Assembly: GCA_044869805.1 (NCBI GenBank)
Contig: JBIOXV010000062.1
Coordinates: 1-64,000 of the forward strand
Origin: CAWDVR01 sp044869805
GTDB taxonomy: Bacteria > Acidobacteriota > Thermoanaerobaculia > Multivoradales > SZUA-115
Direction: 5' to 3'
Length of the DNA: 64,000 nt
Shown: one piece after another, positions 50,616 through 59,884 of the stretch
Layout of the letters: the number at the start of each line of letters is the position of its first letter
How positions within the stretch are numbered: position 1 is the first letter of the stretch
The notes under the pieces: generated by a model
What the model was told of the DNA's origin: nothing
Database searches by the model: none
What the model saw: the letters and a program-made list of their open reading frames with translations, nothing else
Made by a program: the position numbers and the translations under genes

Positions 50616-50837
50616 CTACGCGCAGATCTGCACGCAGGAGTCCCAGTCGGTGCCCCAGTCCGCGGCGTCGAGGCACCAGGCACTGAACGGCACCGCCTGG
50701 CCGCTGCAGCAACTGGTGTCGGACTCGATGTCGTCGGCGCCGCCGGCAGAGGTGACACCGCGCGGGGGAGGCGGGGCGAGGCATGCGCTCGTGACCGGGT
50801 TCTCTCGATACAGGCTATAGTTCGACCTCTCAGTCAA
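50616..50837 (-). CDS. Possible short Cys-containing peptide gene
   Basis: In the 305-base gap 50544-50848 a minus-strand frame ends 'DTSCCSGQAVPFSAWCLDAAD' (written in part), then 'WDSCVQICA' and a stop at 50616. Its six cysteines and small size recall peptide precursors. The only reasonable start is a TTG at 50837 without a Shine-Dalgarno, and the frame is open beyond it into the divergent lipoprotein gene. Coding status is uncertain. Confidence 0.3.
   Translation of the reverse strand: MTERSNYSLYRENPVTSACLAPPPPRGVTSAGGADDIESDTSCCSGQAVPFSAWCLDAADWGTDWDSCVQICA
50791..50821 (+). promoter_or_regulatory. Candidate promoter for lipoprotein genes
   Basis: TATAGT (50816-50821) with GTGACC 19 bases upstream (50791-50796) gives a usable if imperfect promoter. 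Transcription would begin near 50828, just ahead of the AAGGAGA site (50836-50842) and the GTG start at 50849. Confidence 0.4.
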
Positions 50838-50848
50838 GGAGAAAGTTC

Positions 50849-51901
50849 GTGACGCATGGCTTCCCGGCGACGGTTTGCTTGTTGAGCACCGTGTTGCTCG
50901 GCGCCTGTGCGGCAGCCCCTCCCGCCTCCAGGCCTGCATCCAAGCCCGCGGCCGCGCCAGAGCTCGAGAAGAGCGAGCGCCTTTGCAACGAGCAGGCGCG
51001 GGCCCTGTTCTTCGACAAGATCGGTGTGCCGGAGGGGGAGCAGGCCGTGGATCTGGCGTTCGACGAGCGCCACGTCTGGGTGCTCTTCCGGCCGTCCCGG
51101 CTGCTGCAGGTGGATCGCGGCACGGTCACCGGCAAGGTCGAGGTGCGGATGCTGAACGGCGCGGCGGGGGAGAGCTGGTCGGCGATCACTCTCGATCCCC
51201 GGGACGGCAGCCTGTGGATCGCCGCCGCGCCCTTTCACTTCAAGCGCGTCACCCCGGAGCTCCGCGTCGAGACCGTCCGCCTGCCCCAGATCAAGGGCGA
51301 GGGGACGTTCGCCCAGATCGCGCTTACCGCCGAAGAGATCTACGCTCGCCCGCTGGTTGCCGAGCACGAGCTGTGGCGCTTCGACCGCACGGGCAAGCTG
51401 CTCGGGGACGCCTTCCCGCGCGCCGGGGACGAAGCGGCGCCGGCGGCGATCCGCGAGGGCTGGGCCGGGAGCATGCGGCTCGAGCGCGGGCGGAACGGAC
51501 GCCTCCTGGCCTGGCGCTGGAGCGACGGCACCGTCTACCTGGCCGGGCCGGATGGTGTCTGGACGCCGACCGAGGAGCCCATCCTGGCCGCGGTGCCGGA
51601 TCCGTCGGTGCTGTCCGGCACAGCCGTGGGCACGCGCCGAGAGCAGTGGTTCTTCCCCGGTCAGGTGCGTAACCTCTTCTACCTCCACGGTGAGCCGATC
51701 CTCCTCGGCGGCGGCACCATCCCCGCCTTCGGCGTCCGAGCCACCGTCCTGCTGCTCCAGGACGGCGCGAGACTTCGTCCGGTGCTCGAGGAATGCGCCG
51801 GCGCCGGGCAGGTCGGCCTGCTCGCGGTAAGGGCGGACGACCGCGGCTACGCCGCGATCACCGAGGCGGCGCTGATCCAGGGCAGCTTCGAGGTTCCTTG
51901 A
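50849..51901 (+). CDS. Lipoprotein, propeller-like, unknown function
   Basis: A 350-residue exported lipoprotein with lipobox 'LLGAC' (cysteine at ~residue 20), followed by an Ala/Pro-rich linker. The body is beta-rich with repeated elements such as 'VLFRPSRLLQVDRGTVTGKV' and 'SLWIAAAPFHFKRVTP', suggesting a beta-propeller sensor or binding fold. No family was recognised. The GTG start is set by AAGGAGA six bases ahead. The next lipoprotein gene begins 17 bases after the stop, so the two form an operon. Confidence 0.7.
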   Translation: MTHGFPATVCLLSTVLLGACAAAPPASRPASKPAAAPELEKSERLCNEQARALFFDKIGVPEGEQAVDLAFDERHVWVLFRPSRLLQVDRGTVTGKVEVRMLNGAAGESWSAITLDPRDGSLWIAAAPFHFKRVTPELRVETVRLPQIKGEGTFAQIALTAEEIYARPLVAEHELWRFDRTGKLLGDAFPRAGDEAAPAAIREGWAGSMRLERGRNGRLLAWRWSDGTVYLAGPDGVWTPTEEPILAAVPDPSVLSGTAVGTRREQWFFPGQVRNLFYLHGEPILLGGGTIPAFGVRATVLLLQDGARLRPVLEECAGAGQVGLLAVRADDRGYAAITEAALIQGSFEVP

Positions 51902-51918
51902 AGGGAAAGGAGAACCCC

Positions 51919-53502
51919 ATGCCGATGCGAACCGAGGCCTGGAGCCCCTACCGGCGAAGCCTTGGCGCAGCAGCGTGGCTGTGCCTGGCCGGCAGCCTTC
52001 TCGGGAGCTGCCGGCCGGAGGAGGCGGTGCAGGCTGCGGGCCCGCCCGTCCCCTGCGCGGCGACCGACGCCGAGATCCGGCGCTGGATCGAACGGCCGTC
52101 GCTGCCCGACAATCCCGCCGGTGCGACCCCCTCCTGCTTCGCGGAGCTCGCCTGGCAGCAGCTCTTCGCGGTGACCGACCGCGAGGGCCCGGCCGCCGCC
52201 CCGCGATTCGCCACCTGGCCCAGCGACCAGACCCTGTTCCCGGCGCAGGGCCAGCCGCCGCCGTGGAAGACCGGGCCCGGGGCGATGAAGGTCCGGCCGC
52301 TGCGCAAGGGGCTCGGCATGCCGGGGATCGGCCGCGTGGAGGCCGACATCCTCACCGAGGCGGCCGCGCTGACGCCGCTCACCGATCAGCGGGGGCGATG
52401 GGCGCACTTCTCCGTCGTCGTCGACCGCCAGGAATACGAGTACATCCGCTGCTGCGAGCTTTACCGGGGAGGCTGCTTCGATGCCGTGGGCAGCGCCGCC
52501 GGGAAGCCGCCGATCGCCATGCCCGATGGCTCGCTCGAGCTGAAGCTCGCCTGGAGGGTGCTCGAGACCTGCGACCTTCCCGACTCGCCGACGCCCTGCA
52601 CCGCGGACGACGCCAGCCGCTACCTCACGGTGGTGACCGAGCTCGAGCCGTACTCGCTGAAGCTGGCGGATCGGCCGGTGCGTGCCACCCTGGGGCTGGT
52701 GGGAATGCACATCGTGCAGAAGACCGCGAGCTATCTCGACCGCATCTGGGCCACCTTCGAGCACGTGGACAACGTCCCGGGCTGCGGCCAGGCGGGCGGC
52801 CGGCCCGCGGGCTCACCGGGGTGGAGCTTCTACGACCCGGGCTGCGAGGACCCCACCGGCGCCGGCCACTGCGCCGACAACTCTTACTGCGCTCCCTGCC
52901 CGGTGCGCGTGCCCCCGGAGGTGGCGGCCGCGTTCAACGAGAGCCACACGCCGATCCCCATCGATCCGGCAACCGGGGAGGGCGTCGTCACCTGCACCAG
53001 CTCACCCATCGACTTCAACCGGCCGGTCGAGCTCGGCGACGGCCGCACCTACATGATCCACCTCTTCGATCCCGCAACCTGCCAGGCCGACCTCATCCCC
53101 ACCCAGGCCTGCCGCGCGACCCCGATCGACGCGCCGCTCGCCGGCTTCAACCAGCGCGTGAGGCAGATCCTCCACGGGCTCGGCGGGAGCGCGGCCCCGC
53201 TCGCCCACTACGAGCTGGTGGGCGTGCTGTGGTACGACGGGGACACGCTTCAGCCGCCGGCCGGGACGGCGCTCGCCAACACCACCATGGAAACCTTCCT
53301 CCAAACCCTGCCGCAGGGCTGCGTGGTCTGTCACGTCGGCAACCAGGTGAACCCAGTGCCCGATCAGCCGCCGATGAACTTCGACTCCGGCCTCGCCGAC
53401 CGCAGCATGCTCTTCCAGCAGATCCGGCAGTACGCGGGGCAGTGCAGCGCCGACCAGCAAGCCCGGTGCGCCGCCTGGGCGCAGGGCTGCCCCGGGGGCT
53501 GA
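51919..53502 (+). CDS. Lipoprotein with single cytochrome-type CxxCH motif
   Basis: A 527-residue exported lipoprotein with lipobox 'LLGSC' (cysteine at ~31). The N-terminal half is unassigned. A Cys-rich middle segment ('DPGCEDPTGAGHCADNSYCA') is followed by a conserved-looking 'LANTTMETFLQTLPQGCVVC' and H, in which CVVCH (~468-472) could attach one haem c. A nearby Met or His ligand is not certain. AAAGGAG precedes ATG 51919. It is probably co-transcribed with the preceding lipoprotein. A role in outer-membrane electron transfer is possible but unproven. Confidence 0.65.
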   Translation: MPMRTEAWSPYRRSLGAAAWLCLAGSLLGSCRPEEAVQAAGPPVPCAATDAEIRRWIERPSLPDNPAGATPSCFAELAWQQLFAVTDREGPAAAPRFATWPSDQTLFPAQGQPPPWKTGPGAMKVRPLRKGLGMPGIGRVEADILTEAAALTPLTDQRGRWAHFSVVVDRQEYEYIRCCELYRGGCFDAVGSAAGKPPIAMPDGSLELKLAWRVLETCDLPDSPTPCTADDASRYLTVVTELEPYSLKLADRPVRATLGLVGMHIVQKTASYLDRIWATFEHVDNVPGCGQAGGRPAGSPGWSFYDPGCEDPTGAGHCADNSYCAPCPVRVPPEVAAAFNESHTPIPIDPATGEGVVTCTSSPIDFNRPVELGDGRTYMIHLFDPATCQADLIPTQACRATPIDAPLAGFNQRVRQILHGLGGSAAPLAHYELVGVLWYDGDTLQPPAGTALANTTMETFLQTLPQGCVVCHVGNQVNPVPDQPPMNFDSGLADRSMLFQQIRQYAGQCSADQQARCAAWAQGCPGG

Positions 53503-53561
53503 GGCGCGCGGCGCGCACCGGGCCCCCGGACGGCCTGGCCCAACTGCGGCCCGGCCGTGTC

Positions 53562-54875
53562 CTACCTGCAGATCTGGAGGTCGTCCACCACGAAGTCGGC
53601 TGGGAAGGCCTCGAGGATGGCGCCGGGGTAGTCGAATTCGATCGCCAGCACGTCGGCGAAGCCGGGATCGAGGAACGGCTTGCCGGCCGCCACCTCCGTG
53701 CCGTTGATCGCCACCGCGAAGGTGTCGGCGTCCATGTCGAGAGTGATGAGCACCTCGTCGACGACGTTGATCGCGTATCCCACCGCCAGCGTCTCGGTGC
53801 CGCTGCCGCCCTGGAGGGTGTGTTCGCCGTTGTCCGCCGTGAGCAGCAGCGCGCGCAGGCCGGAGCTCGAGCGGACGGCGATCGTCAGCTCGGGTGTGTT
53901 GACGCCGATGGTGGTGTGGAACCCCTCGAAGCCGACCAGGATCTTGCCCGCGTCGTGAGGCGGGCCGGCGCCAGCCACGCCGGTCAGGCCGGTCGGCTGG
54001 CCTGAGCCGCGCGAAATGCGCACCGCCTTGGAGGCGTGGAGTGTCGAGTCGACCACCACCACGTTGCCGTCCGGCCCGCGGACGTCCAGGCTGTCGTCCA
54101 CCGGCGCGCCGGCCGGTGAGGACGATGGCGCTGCGGCGAGAACGTCGGCATCGAAGCTCGCATGGAGCAGTGGGGTCTCGCAGCTCGGCAGGGGAGTGGG
54201 ATCGGGCGAGGGTTGGCGGTCGAAGCAGCGTTCGTCGACGATCACCCCACCGCGCTGGAAGCCGGTGCAGCGGTCGCAGATGTCGCCGCCCCCTCCCTCG
54301 CCCCACCCACCGACCCGGCGACCGTCGAGCTCGAAGGCGCCCTCCATGGCCGCGCGTTCGCCCGCCGGCAGATCGGTGAACAGCTCGTCGGGCGCCACCA
54401 GATCGCTGGCGCAGAGGATGACGGGGCAGAGCCGCCTCCAGAGGTCGGGATCGACCCGGTCGAGAAAGGCGCGGTTGAGGTCGAAGGCGCAGAGCACGCC
54501 ATAGATATCGGCCAGCCGCCCGTCGGGTAGCTCGGCGATCAGATACGTGTGGCCGCCCTCGAGGTCGGCCTCGACCGCTCCCTGCCGGCGCTCGAAGGCG
54601 ACGGCCTTGGCCGAGCCCGGCGCGTAGTCGAGCAACGCCACCTTGCCGAGCTTGGAAGGGTCCTTCTCCAGCCGTTCGAGGGGGATCTGCTGGCGCACCG
54701 TCTCGCCGCCTTCCGCCTCGAAGCGGAAGGCGATCACGTCCTCGGCGAGCGCGTTGACGTCCGGCGGGAGCTCGATCGCGAGCAGGCGAGGCTGCCGCGC
54801 GCGCGGGCAGGCCGCCAGGGCGAGCGCCGACAGCACCAAGAGCCCGGCCACACAGATCCTTCCCGCGCGTGCCAT
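53562..54875 (-). CDS. Lipoprotein with C-terminal lectin-like sheet
   Basis: A 437-residue exported lipoprotein with signal peptide and lipobox 'LALAAC' (cysteine ~23). An N-terminal beta-rich domain (~25-130) is followed by a Cys-containing segment with 'GGGDICDRCTGF'. A C-terminal ~190-residue region resembles a LamG/concanavalin-like jelly roll ('LLHASFDADVLAAAP', 'LTIAVRSSSGLRALLLTADN', 'DFVVDDLQIC'). AAGGAG precedes ATG 54875. It is convergent with the previous pair and divergent from the acyl-CoA oxidase gene. The ligand is unknown and probably carbohydrate-type if the fold call is right. Confidence 0.7.
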   Translation of the reverse strand: MARAGRICVAGLLVLSALALAACPRARQPRLLAIELPPDVNALAEDVIAFRFEAEGGETVRQQIPLERLEKDPSKLGKVALLDYAPGSAKAVAFERRQGAVEADLEGGHTYLIAELPDGRLADIYGVLCAFDLNRAFLDRVDPDLWRRLCPVILCASDLVAPDELFTDLPAGERAAMEGAFELDGRRVGGWGEGGGGDICDRCTGFQRGGVIVDERCFDRQPSPDPTPLPSCETPLLHASFDADVLAAAPSSSPAGAPVDDSLDVRGPDGNVVVVDSTLHASKAVRISRGSGQPTGLTGVAGAGPPHDAGKILVGFEGFHTTIGVNTPELTIAVRSSSGLRALLLTADNGEHTLQGGSGTETLAVGYAINVVDEVLITLDMDADTFAVAINGTEVAAGKPFLDPGFADVLAIEFDYPGAILEAFPADFVVDDLQICR

Positions 54876-54958
54876 GGGGTGCTCCTTTCTGGTCCGCTGG
54901 AAGAGGCGTCCCGGGCCGGCGGTTCGTTACGCGGTGGTTCGAGTAGGCTCTGCCCGGC

Positions 54959-57244
54959 ATGCCAACAACCGACCCCGGCCTGCTGCCGTTCCTGCCGCTG
55001 ATCTACGTGGCGTGGGCGGACGGCGACCTCGAGCCCGAGGAGCTGGCGCTGATCCGGGGAAGGGTGGAGTGCGCGGCCGGCCTGGCGCCGGAAGTGCGGA
55101 GCGGGCTGGCGCGCTGGCTCGATCCGCACGCCCCACCGTCGGCGAGCGAGCTGCAGGAGCTGCTCGCCACCATCCGCGGCGCCGGCGAGGGCCTGACCGC
55201 GGAGGAGAGGCGGAGCCTGACCGACCTCGGCCTGGAGCTGGCGCGGGCCAGCGGGCAGGCCGTCGACCCGGGAGAGGAGCGGGCGCTCTCCGCGCTCGAG
55301 GAGGCCCTCGGCATCGCGGGCGCCGAGGCGTCGCGACGGCTGCTGGCCGAGCCGCGGCCCGCCGCGCCGGAGGCGCCGGCGCGCGCCGAAGTACGCCCGA
55401 CCTTCGATTCGCTAGCGCTCCAACGCCTTCTCGACGGCGAGCACGCGGCGCTGCGCGGCGAGGTCCGTGGCTTCCTCGCCCGGCCGGAGATGCGGTTCGA
55501 GCCCGGCCTGGGCCGCGAGGAGTACCGCGCGCGTGTGCTCGCCGCCTGCCGGCTGCTCGCGGATCGCGGCTACGGCGCGCTGGGCTTTCCGCAGAGCGCG
55601 GGAGGCGCCGGCGACTACGGCCGCTTCATCGCCGCCTTCGAGACCCTCGCCTTCGGCGACCTGTCGGTGCTGGTCAAGCTCGGGGTGCAGTTCGGCCTCT
55701 TCGGCGGCAGCATCCTGCAGCTCGGCACGGCGCGCCACCACGAGCGCTATCTCCGGCGGGCGGGGACACTCGAGCTTCCCGGCTGCTTCGCGATGACCGA
55801 GACCGATCACGGCTCGAACGTCTACGAGCTCGAGACGGTGGCGACCTACGAGCCCGAGACCGACGAGCTCGTGCTCTCGACCCCGCACCGCGGCGCGCGC
55901 AAGGACTACATCGGCGGCGCGGCGCGCGACGCGGTGATGGCCACGGTCTTCGCGCAGCTCGCGGTGGGCAGCGAGCGCCACGGCGTGCACGCCGTGCTGG
56001 TGCCGATCCGCGGCGAGGATGGCCGGCCCCAGCCCGGCGTCGAGATCGAGGACTGCGGCGAGAAGCTGGGCCTGAACGGCGTCGACAACGGCCGGCTCTC
56101 GTTCGACGGCGTGCGCGTACCGCGCGAGAACCTGCTCGACCGCTTCGGCCAGGTGAACGCCGACGGCCGCTACGCGAGCGCCATCCCCAGCCCCTCCAAG
56201 CGCTTCTTCACCATGCTCGGCACCCTGGTCGGCGGGCGCCTTTCCGTGGCCCTCGCCTCGGTGTCGGCGGCGAAGCTCGGGCTCGCCATCGCCGTGCGCT
56301 ACGGCGCCCGGCGCCGGCAGTTCGGCCCCGAGGGCACGGCCGAGGTGCCGATCCTCGACTACCTGGCGCACCAGCTCCGGCTGCTGCCGCGCCTGGCCAC
56401 CACCTTCGCGCTGCACTTCGCGGCCCGCGACCTGGTGGCGCGCTTCCTCGCCACCGGGGACGACGACCGCCGCGAGCTCGAGGGCGAGATCGCGGGCTTG
56501 AAGGCCGTGGCGTCGTGGCACGCCACGGACACCGTGCAGGAATGCCGCGAGGCCTGCGGGGGCCAGGGCTATCTCGCCGTCAACCGCCTGCCGGCGCTCA
56601 AGGCGGACAGCGACATCTTCACCACCTTCGAAGGCGACAACACCGTGCTGCTGCAGCTCCTCGCCAAGAGCCTGCTCACCGGCTACAAGAAGCAGTTCGG
56701 GGCGATGCGCTTCTCGGGCCTGGTGCGCTACCTGGCGGCGCAGGCGGGCACGGCGCTCGCCGAGCTCAACCCGATGGTCACCCGCCTGACCGACGAGGGC
56801 CACCTGCGCGACCCGGGCTTCCTGCTCGGCGCCCTCGCCTGGCGCGCGCAGCACCAGCTCTCGACCGTGGCGCGCCGCATCAAGAAGCGGCTGGACGCCG
56901 GCGTGGACTCCTTCGTGGCGATCAACGAGTGCCAGGACCACCTGATCCAGGCGGCGCGCTCCCACGTCGAGAGCCGCATCGGCGAGCGCTTCGCCGCCGC
57001 GGTCGAGGCGCCACGAGAGGGCGAGCTCGCGGCCGTGCTCCGCCGCCTCTTCGAGCTGCACTGCCTGTCGCGGATCGAGGCCGACCGTGGCTGGTTCCTC
57101 GAGCACGGCTACGTCGAGGCCGGCAAGGCCAAGGCGGTGCGCAAGTGCGTCGCCAAGCTTTGCCGCGAGCTCGAGCCCGACGCCGTGGCCCTGGTCGATG
57201 CCTTCGGCGTGCCCGCCTCCTGCCTGCCGCCGATCGCGGAGTGA
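54959..57244 (+). CDS. Acyl-CoA oxidase/dehydrogenase with TerB-like N-terminal domain
   Basis: A 761-residue flavoenzyme. Residues ~10-120 form a helical TerB-like domain ('IYVAWADGDLEPEELALIRG'), whose acidic 'DGDLEPEE' is typical. The remainder (~150-750) follows peroxisomal acyl-CoA oxidase architecture: 'CFAMTETDHGSNV' (flavin/substrate loop), 'LGLNGVDNGRLSFDGVRVPR', 'RYGARRRQFGP' and 'CREACGGQGYLAVNRL', a glutamate-bearing catalytic region. It would oxidise acyl-CoA in beta-oxidation. TAGGCT lies 9 bases before the ATG and no Shine-Dalgarno is present, so it may be leaderless. A TerB fusion to this enzyme family is uncommon. Confidence 0.87.
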   Translation: MPTTDPGLLPFLPLIYVAWADGDLEPEELALIRGRVECAAGLAPEVRSGLARWLDPHAPPSASELQELLATIRGAGEGLTAEERRSLTDLGLELARASGQAVDPGEERALSALEEALGIAGAEASRRLLAEPRPAAPEAPARAEVRPTFDSLALQRLLDGEHAALRGEVRGFLARPEMRFEPGLGREEYRARVLAACRLLADRGYGALGFPQSAGGAGDYGRFIAAFETLAFGDLSVLVKLGVQFGLFGGSILQLGTARHHERYLRRAGTLELPGCFAMTETDHGSNVYELETVATYEPETDELVLSTPHRGARKDYIGGAARDAVMATVFAQLAVGSERHGVHAVLVPIRGEDGRPQPGVEIEDCGEKLGLNGVDNGRLSFDGVRVPRENLLDRFGQVNADGRYASAIPSPSKRFFTMLGTLVGGRLSVALASVSAAKLGLAIAVRYGARRRQFGPEGTAEVPILDYLAHQLRLLPRLATTFALHFAARDLVARFLATGDDDRRELEGEIAGLKAVASWHATDTVQECREACGGQGYLAVNRLPALKADSDIFTTFEGDNTVLLQLLAKSLLTGYKKQFGAMRFSGLVRYLAAQAGTALAELNPMVTRLTDEGHLRDPGFLLGALAWRAQHQLSTVARRIKKRLDAGVDSFVAINECQDHLIQAARSHVESRIGERFAAAVEAPREGELAAVLRRLFELHCLSRIEADRGWFLEHGYVEAGKAKAVRKCVAKLCRELEPDAVALVDAFGVPASCLPPIAE

Positions 57245-57260
57245 GGCGGCGGCCGCCTCT

Positions 57261-59651
57261 TCACTCCGCCCGCAGCGTCTCCTTGGGATCGACCCTCCCC
57301 GCCGCGAGGGCGGGGACGAGGCAGGCCAGGGCGCCGACGGTGGCCAGCAGCAGGGCGACGGCCGCGAAGGTCGTGGGGTCGAGCGGGCGGATGCCGAAGA
57401 GCAGGCCCGAGAGGGTGCCGGAGAGGAGCGCCGCGGCGCCGAGGCCCAGGGCGAGGCCGGCGGCGGTCAAGCCCATGCCCCAGGTAACGATCATGCGCAC
57501 CACTTCGCCGGTTCCGGCGCCGAGCGCCACGCGGATGCCGATCTCGCGCCGCCGGAAGGCGACGGCCGAGGCCAGCACCCCGTAGAGCCCGCCCGCCGCG
57601 AGCAGCAGCGCCACGCCGGCGAACACCGACAGCAGCACGAGGTGGAAGCGGCGCGGCGCCAGCGTGTCGGCGAGCAGGTCGTCGAGGCGGCGCACGTCGG
57701 AGACCGGCAGGTCGGGGTCGAGCGCCGCGACCACGGCGCGCACGTCCGGCAGCACCGCCTCGGCGGGCGCCCTGGTGTGGAGGATGAGCGGCATGTTCGA
57801 CCACCGCCCCTGGAAGAACGGAAAGTAGACCATCGCCGCCGGCTCGATCGCGAGGCCGCGCTCGCGCACGTCGCCGACCACGCCGACGATCGTGGCGCGG
57901 CTCGCGATGCGCCGGCCGACCGGGTCCTGACCCGGGAAGTAGAGCTCGGCCAGCCGCCGGCTGACGATTGCGACCTGGGCGGTGCTTCCGTCGTCGGTGC
58001 CGGTGAAGACCCGGCCGGAGAGCAGCGGGATGCCGAGGGTCGCGAAGTAGTCGGGCGTCACCAGCCGCCACGCGGCGGCGGCGCTGGTGCCGGCACGGTC
58101 GTCGCGCCGGTCCGGCAGCTCGAAGTCGGAGACCGTGTTGAAGGTGCCGAAGGGCAGCACGCTGGCCGCGGCGGCCGACTCGATCCCCGGCAGGCCCTCC
58201 AGTCGCTCGAGCAGGCGGCGGTAGAGGTCCGAGGTCGCGGCGACCGTCGGATAGCGACCCTCGGGCAGGGTAAGCCCCACGACCAGTCGATTCTCGACCT
58301 CCAGGCCGACGTCCACTCGGTGCAGCTCGTCGTAGCTGCGGATCAGCAAGCCCGCTCCCACCAGCAGCACCAGGGAGAGGGCCACCTCCGCCACCACCAG
58401 ACCGGCCTGGAGCTTGCGCTCGCGGCGGCCGCCGAGCACCGAGGGCCCGGCCTCCTGGAGCGCCCGCCGGGGCGAGGCGCCGGCCGCCTGCCAGGCCGGG
58501 ACCAGCCCGGACGCCAGGCCCGCTGCGACCGAGAGCACGAAGGCGAAGGCGAGCACGCGCCCGTCGACGGCGACCTCGTCGAGCCGCGGGATGTTGCCGG
58601 GGTCGAGGGCCTTTCCCAGATCGAGGCCCCAGGTGGCGAGCAGCGCTCCCACGCCTCCGCCCAGGCCGCCGACCAGCACCGCCTCGACCAGCAGGTGACC
58701 GACCAGTCGTTGCCGGCTCGCCCCCAGGGCGGCGCGCACCGCGAGCTCGTGAGAGCGGCCCGCCGAACGGCCGACCAGCAGGGCGGCGAGGTTGGCGCAA
58801 GCGACGAGCAGCAGGCAGGCGACGCCGCCGGCCAGCACCAGCAGCGCGCGGCGGAAAGGAGGCTCGACGAGCACGTCGAACAGGCTCGCCGTCCGCACCG
58901 TCCAGCCGGCGTTGGTGGCCGGGAGCTCGGCGGCGAGGGCGGCGGCGATCGAGTCCATCTCCGCCTGCGCCTGGGCCAGGGTGACTCCCGGCCTCAGCCG
59001 GCCCATCACCATGAGCTCGTGGTCCTCGCGGTCGGCGGTGGGGCTCGCCGCGAGCGGCGTGTAGAGGTCGGCCGCGAGCTCGCGCAGCGGCGGGGCCACG
59101 ATCCCCACCACCACGTAAGGCTTGCCATCCAGCGACAGCCGGCGGCCGAGGATCTCGGGGTCCGAGCCGAAGCGCCGCTGCCACAGGCCGCGGGAGAGGA
59201 TCACGACGTTGCGCTCGCCTTCCGGCCGGTCCTCGTCCTCACGGAAGTGGCGGCCGAGGATGGGCCGGACACCGAGCAGCGGCAGGAAGCCGGCGCTCAC
59301 CCGGGCCTGCTGCAGGCGCTCCGGCTCGTCGCCGCCCGTGAGGTTGGCGCTGCGGTCGGTGGCGGCGCCCAACTCCTCGAACACCCGGTTGCGCTGCCGC
59401 CAGTCGAGGAAGTTGGCCTCGGCCACCGAGAAGATGTCCCAGCCGCGCTCACGGTGGCTCTCCCACAGGCGGACGATGCGGTCAGGCTCCTCGACCGGCA
59501 GCGGCTGGAGCAGCGCGCCGTCGATGACGCTGAAGATGGCGGTGGAAGCGCCGATCCCGACGCCGACCATGAGCACGGCGAGGATGGTGAAGCCGGGGCT
59601 GGCCGCGAGGCGGCGGTAGGCGAGGGCGAGGGCTTGGGTGAGGGCGCGCAT
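57261..59651 (-). CDS. MacB-like orphan permease (acidobacterial duplicated orphan permease type)
   Basis: A 796-residue inner-membrane protein with two FtsX/MacB-type permease halves. The first transmembrane helix (~15-42, 'LAASPGFTILAVLMVGVGIG') precedes a large periplasmic MacB-PCD-like domain. A middle block of helices (~275-420) and a C-terminal block (~685-785, containing 'RRREIGIRVALGAGTGEVVR') complete the duplicated layout. No ATPase gene is adjacent. This is the ADOP family, expanded in Acidobacteriota. Its substrate and partner ATPase are unknown. Start ATG 59651 begins directly at the first helix. Longer upstream reading has no membrane character. Confidence 0.9.
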   Translation of the reverse strand: MRALTQALALAYRRLAASPGFTILAVLMVGVGIGASTAIFSVIDGALLQPLPVEEPDRIVRLWESHRERGWDIFSVAEANFLDWRQRNRVFEELGAATDRSANLTGGDEPERLQQARVSAGFLPLLGVRPILGRHFREDEDRPEGERNVVILSRGLWQRRFGSDPEILGRRLSLDGKPYVVVGIVAPPLRELAADLYTPLAASPTADREDHELMVMGRLRPGVTLAQAQAEMDSIAAALAAELPATNAGWTVRTASLFDVLVEPPFRRALLVLAGGVACLLLVACANLAALLVGRSAGRSHELAVRAALGASRQRLVGHLLVEAVLVGGLGGGVGALLATWGLDLGKALDPGNIPRLDEVAVDGRVLAFAFVLSVAAGLASGLVPAWQAAGASPRRALQEAGPSVLGGRRERKLQAGLVVAEVALSLVLLVGAGLLIRSYDELHRVDVGLEVENRLVVGLTLPEGRYPTVAATSDLYRRLLERLEGLPGIESAAAASVLPFGTFNTVSDFELPDRRDDRAGTSAAAAWRLVTPDYFATLGIPLLSGRVFTGTDDGSTAQVAIVSRRLAELYFPGQDPVGRRIASRATIVGVVGDVRERGLAIEPAAMVYFPFFQGRWSNMPLILHTRAPAEAVLPDVRAVVAALDPDLPVSDVRRLDDLLADTLAPRRFHLVLLSVFAGVALLLAAGGLYGVLASAVAFRRREIGIRVALGAGTGEVVRMIVTWGMGLTAAGLALGLGAAALLSGTLSGLLFGIRPLDPTTFAAVALLLATVGALACLVPALAAGRVDPKETLRAE

Positions 59652-59884
59652 CAGGAACCTCCGGCGGGGCGAGATGGCAAGGGCCGTGCCGGGACGTGTG
59701 ATGGGGCGGAGATGCACGGACCCGCCGCTCCAGGAGTGAACGCTGCCCGCCGAATGCTCCGGGAGCGGGCGCCTCCGTCCCAGAAGCGAACAACGGGCAG
59801 TTGGCCCGACAGCCAATTCTTTCTCGCGTGTGTGAATAACTGGCGGAATTCGTTTCGCGTGCCGCCTAGCCCAGGGAGGAAGGG

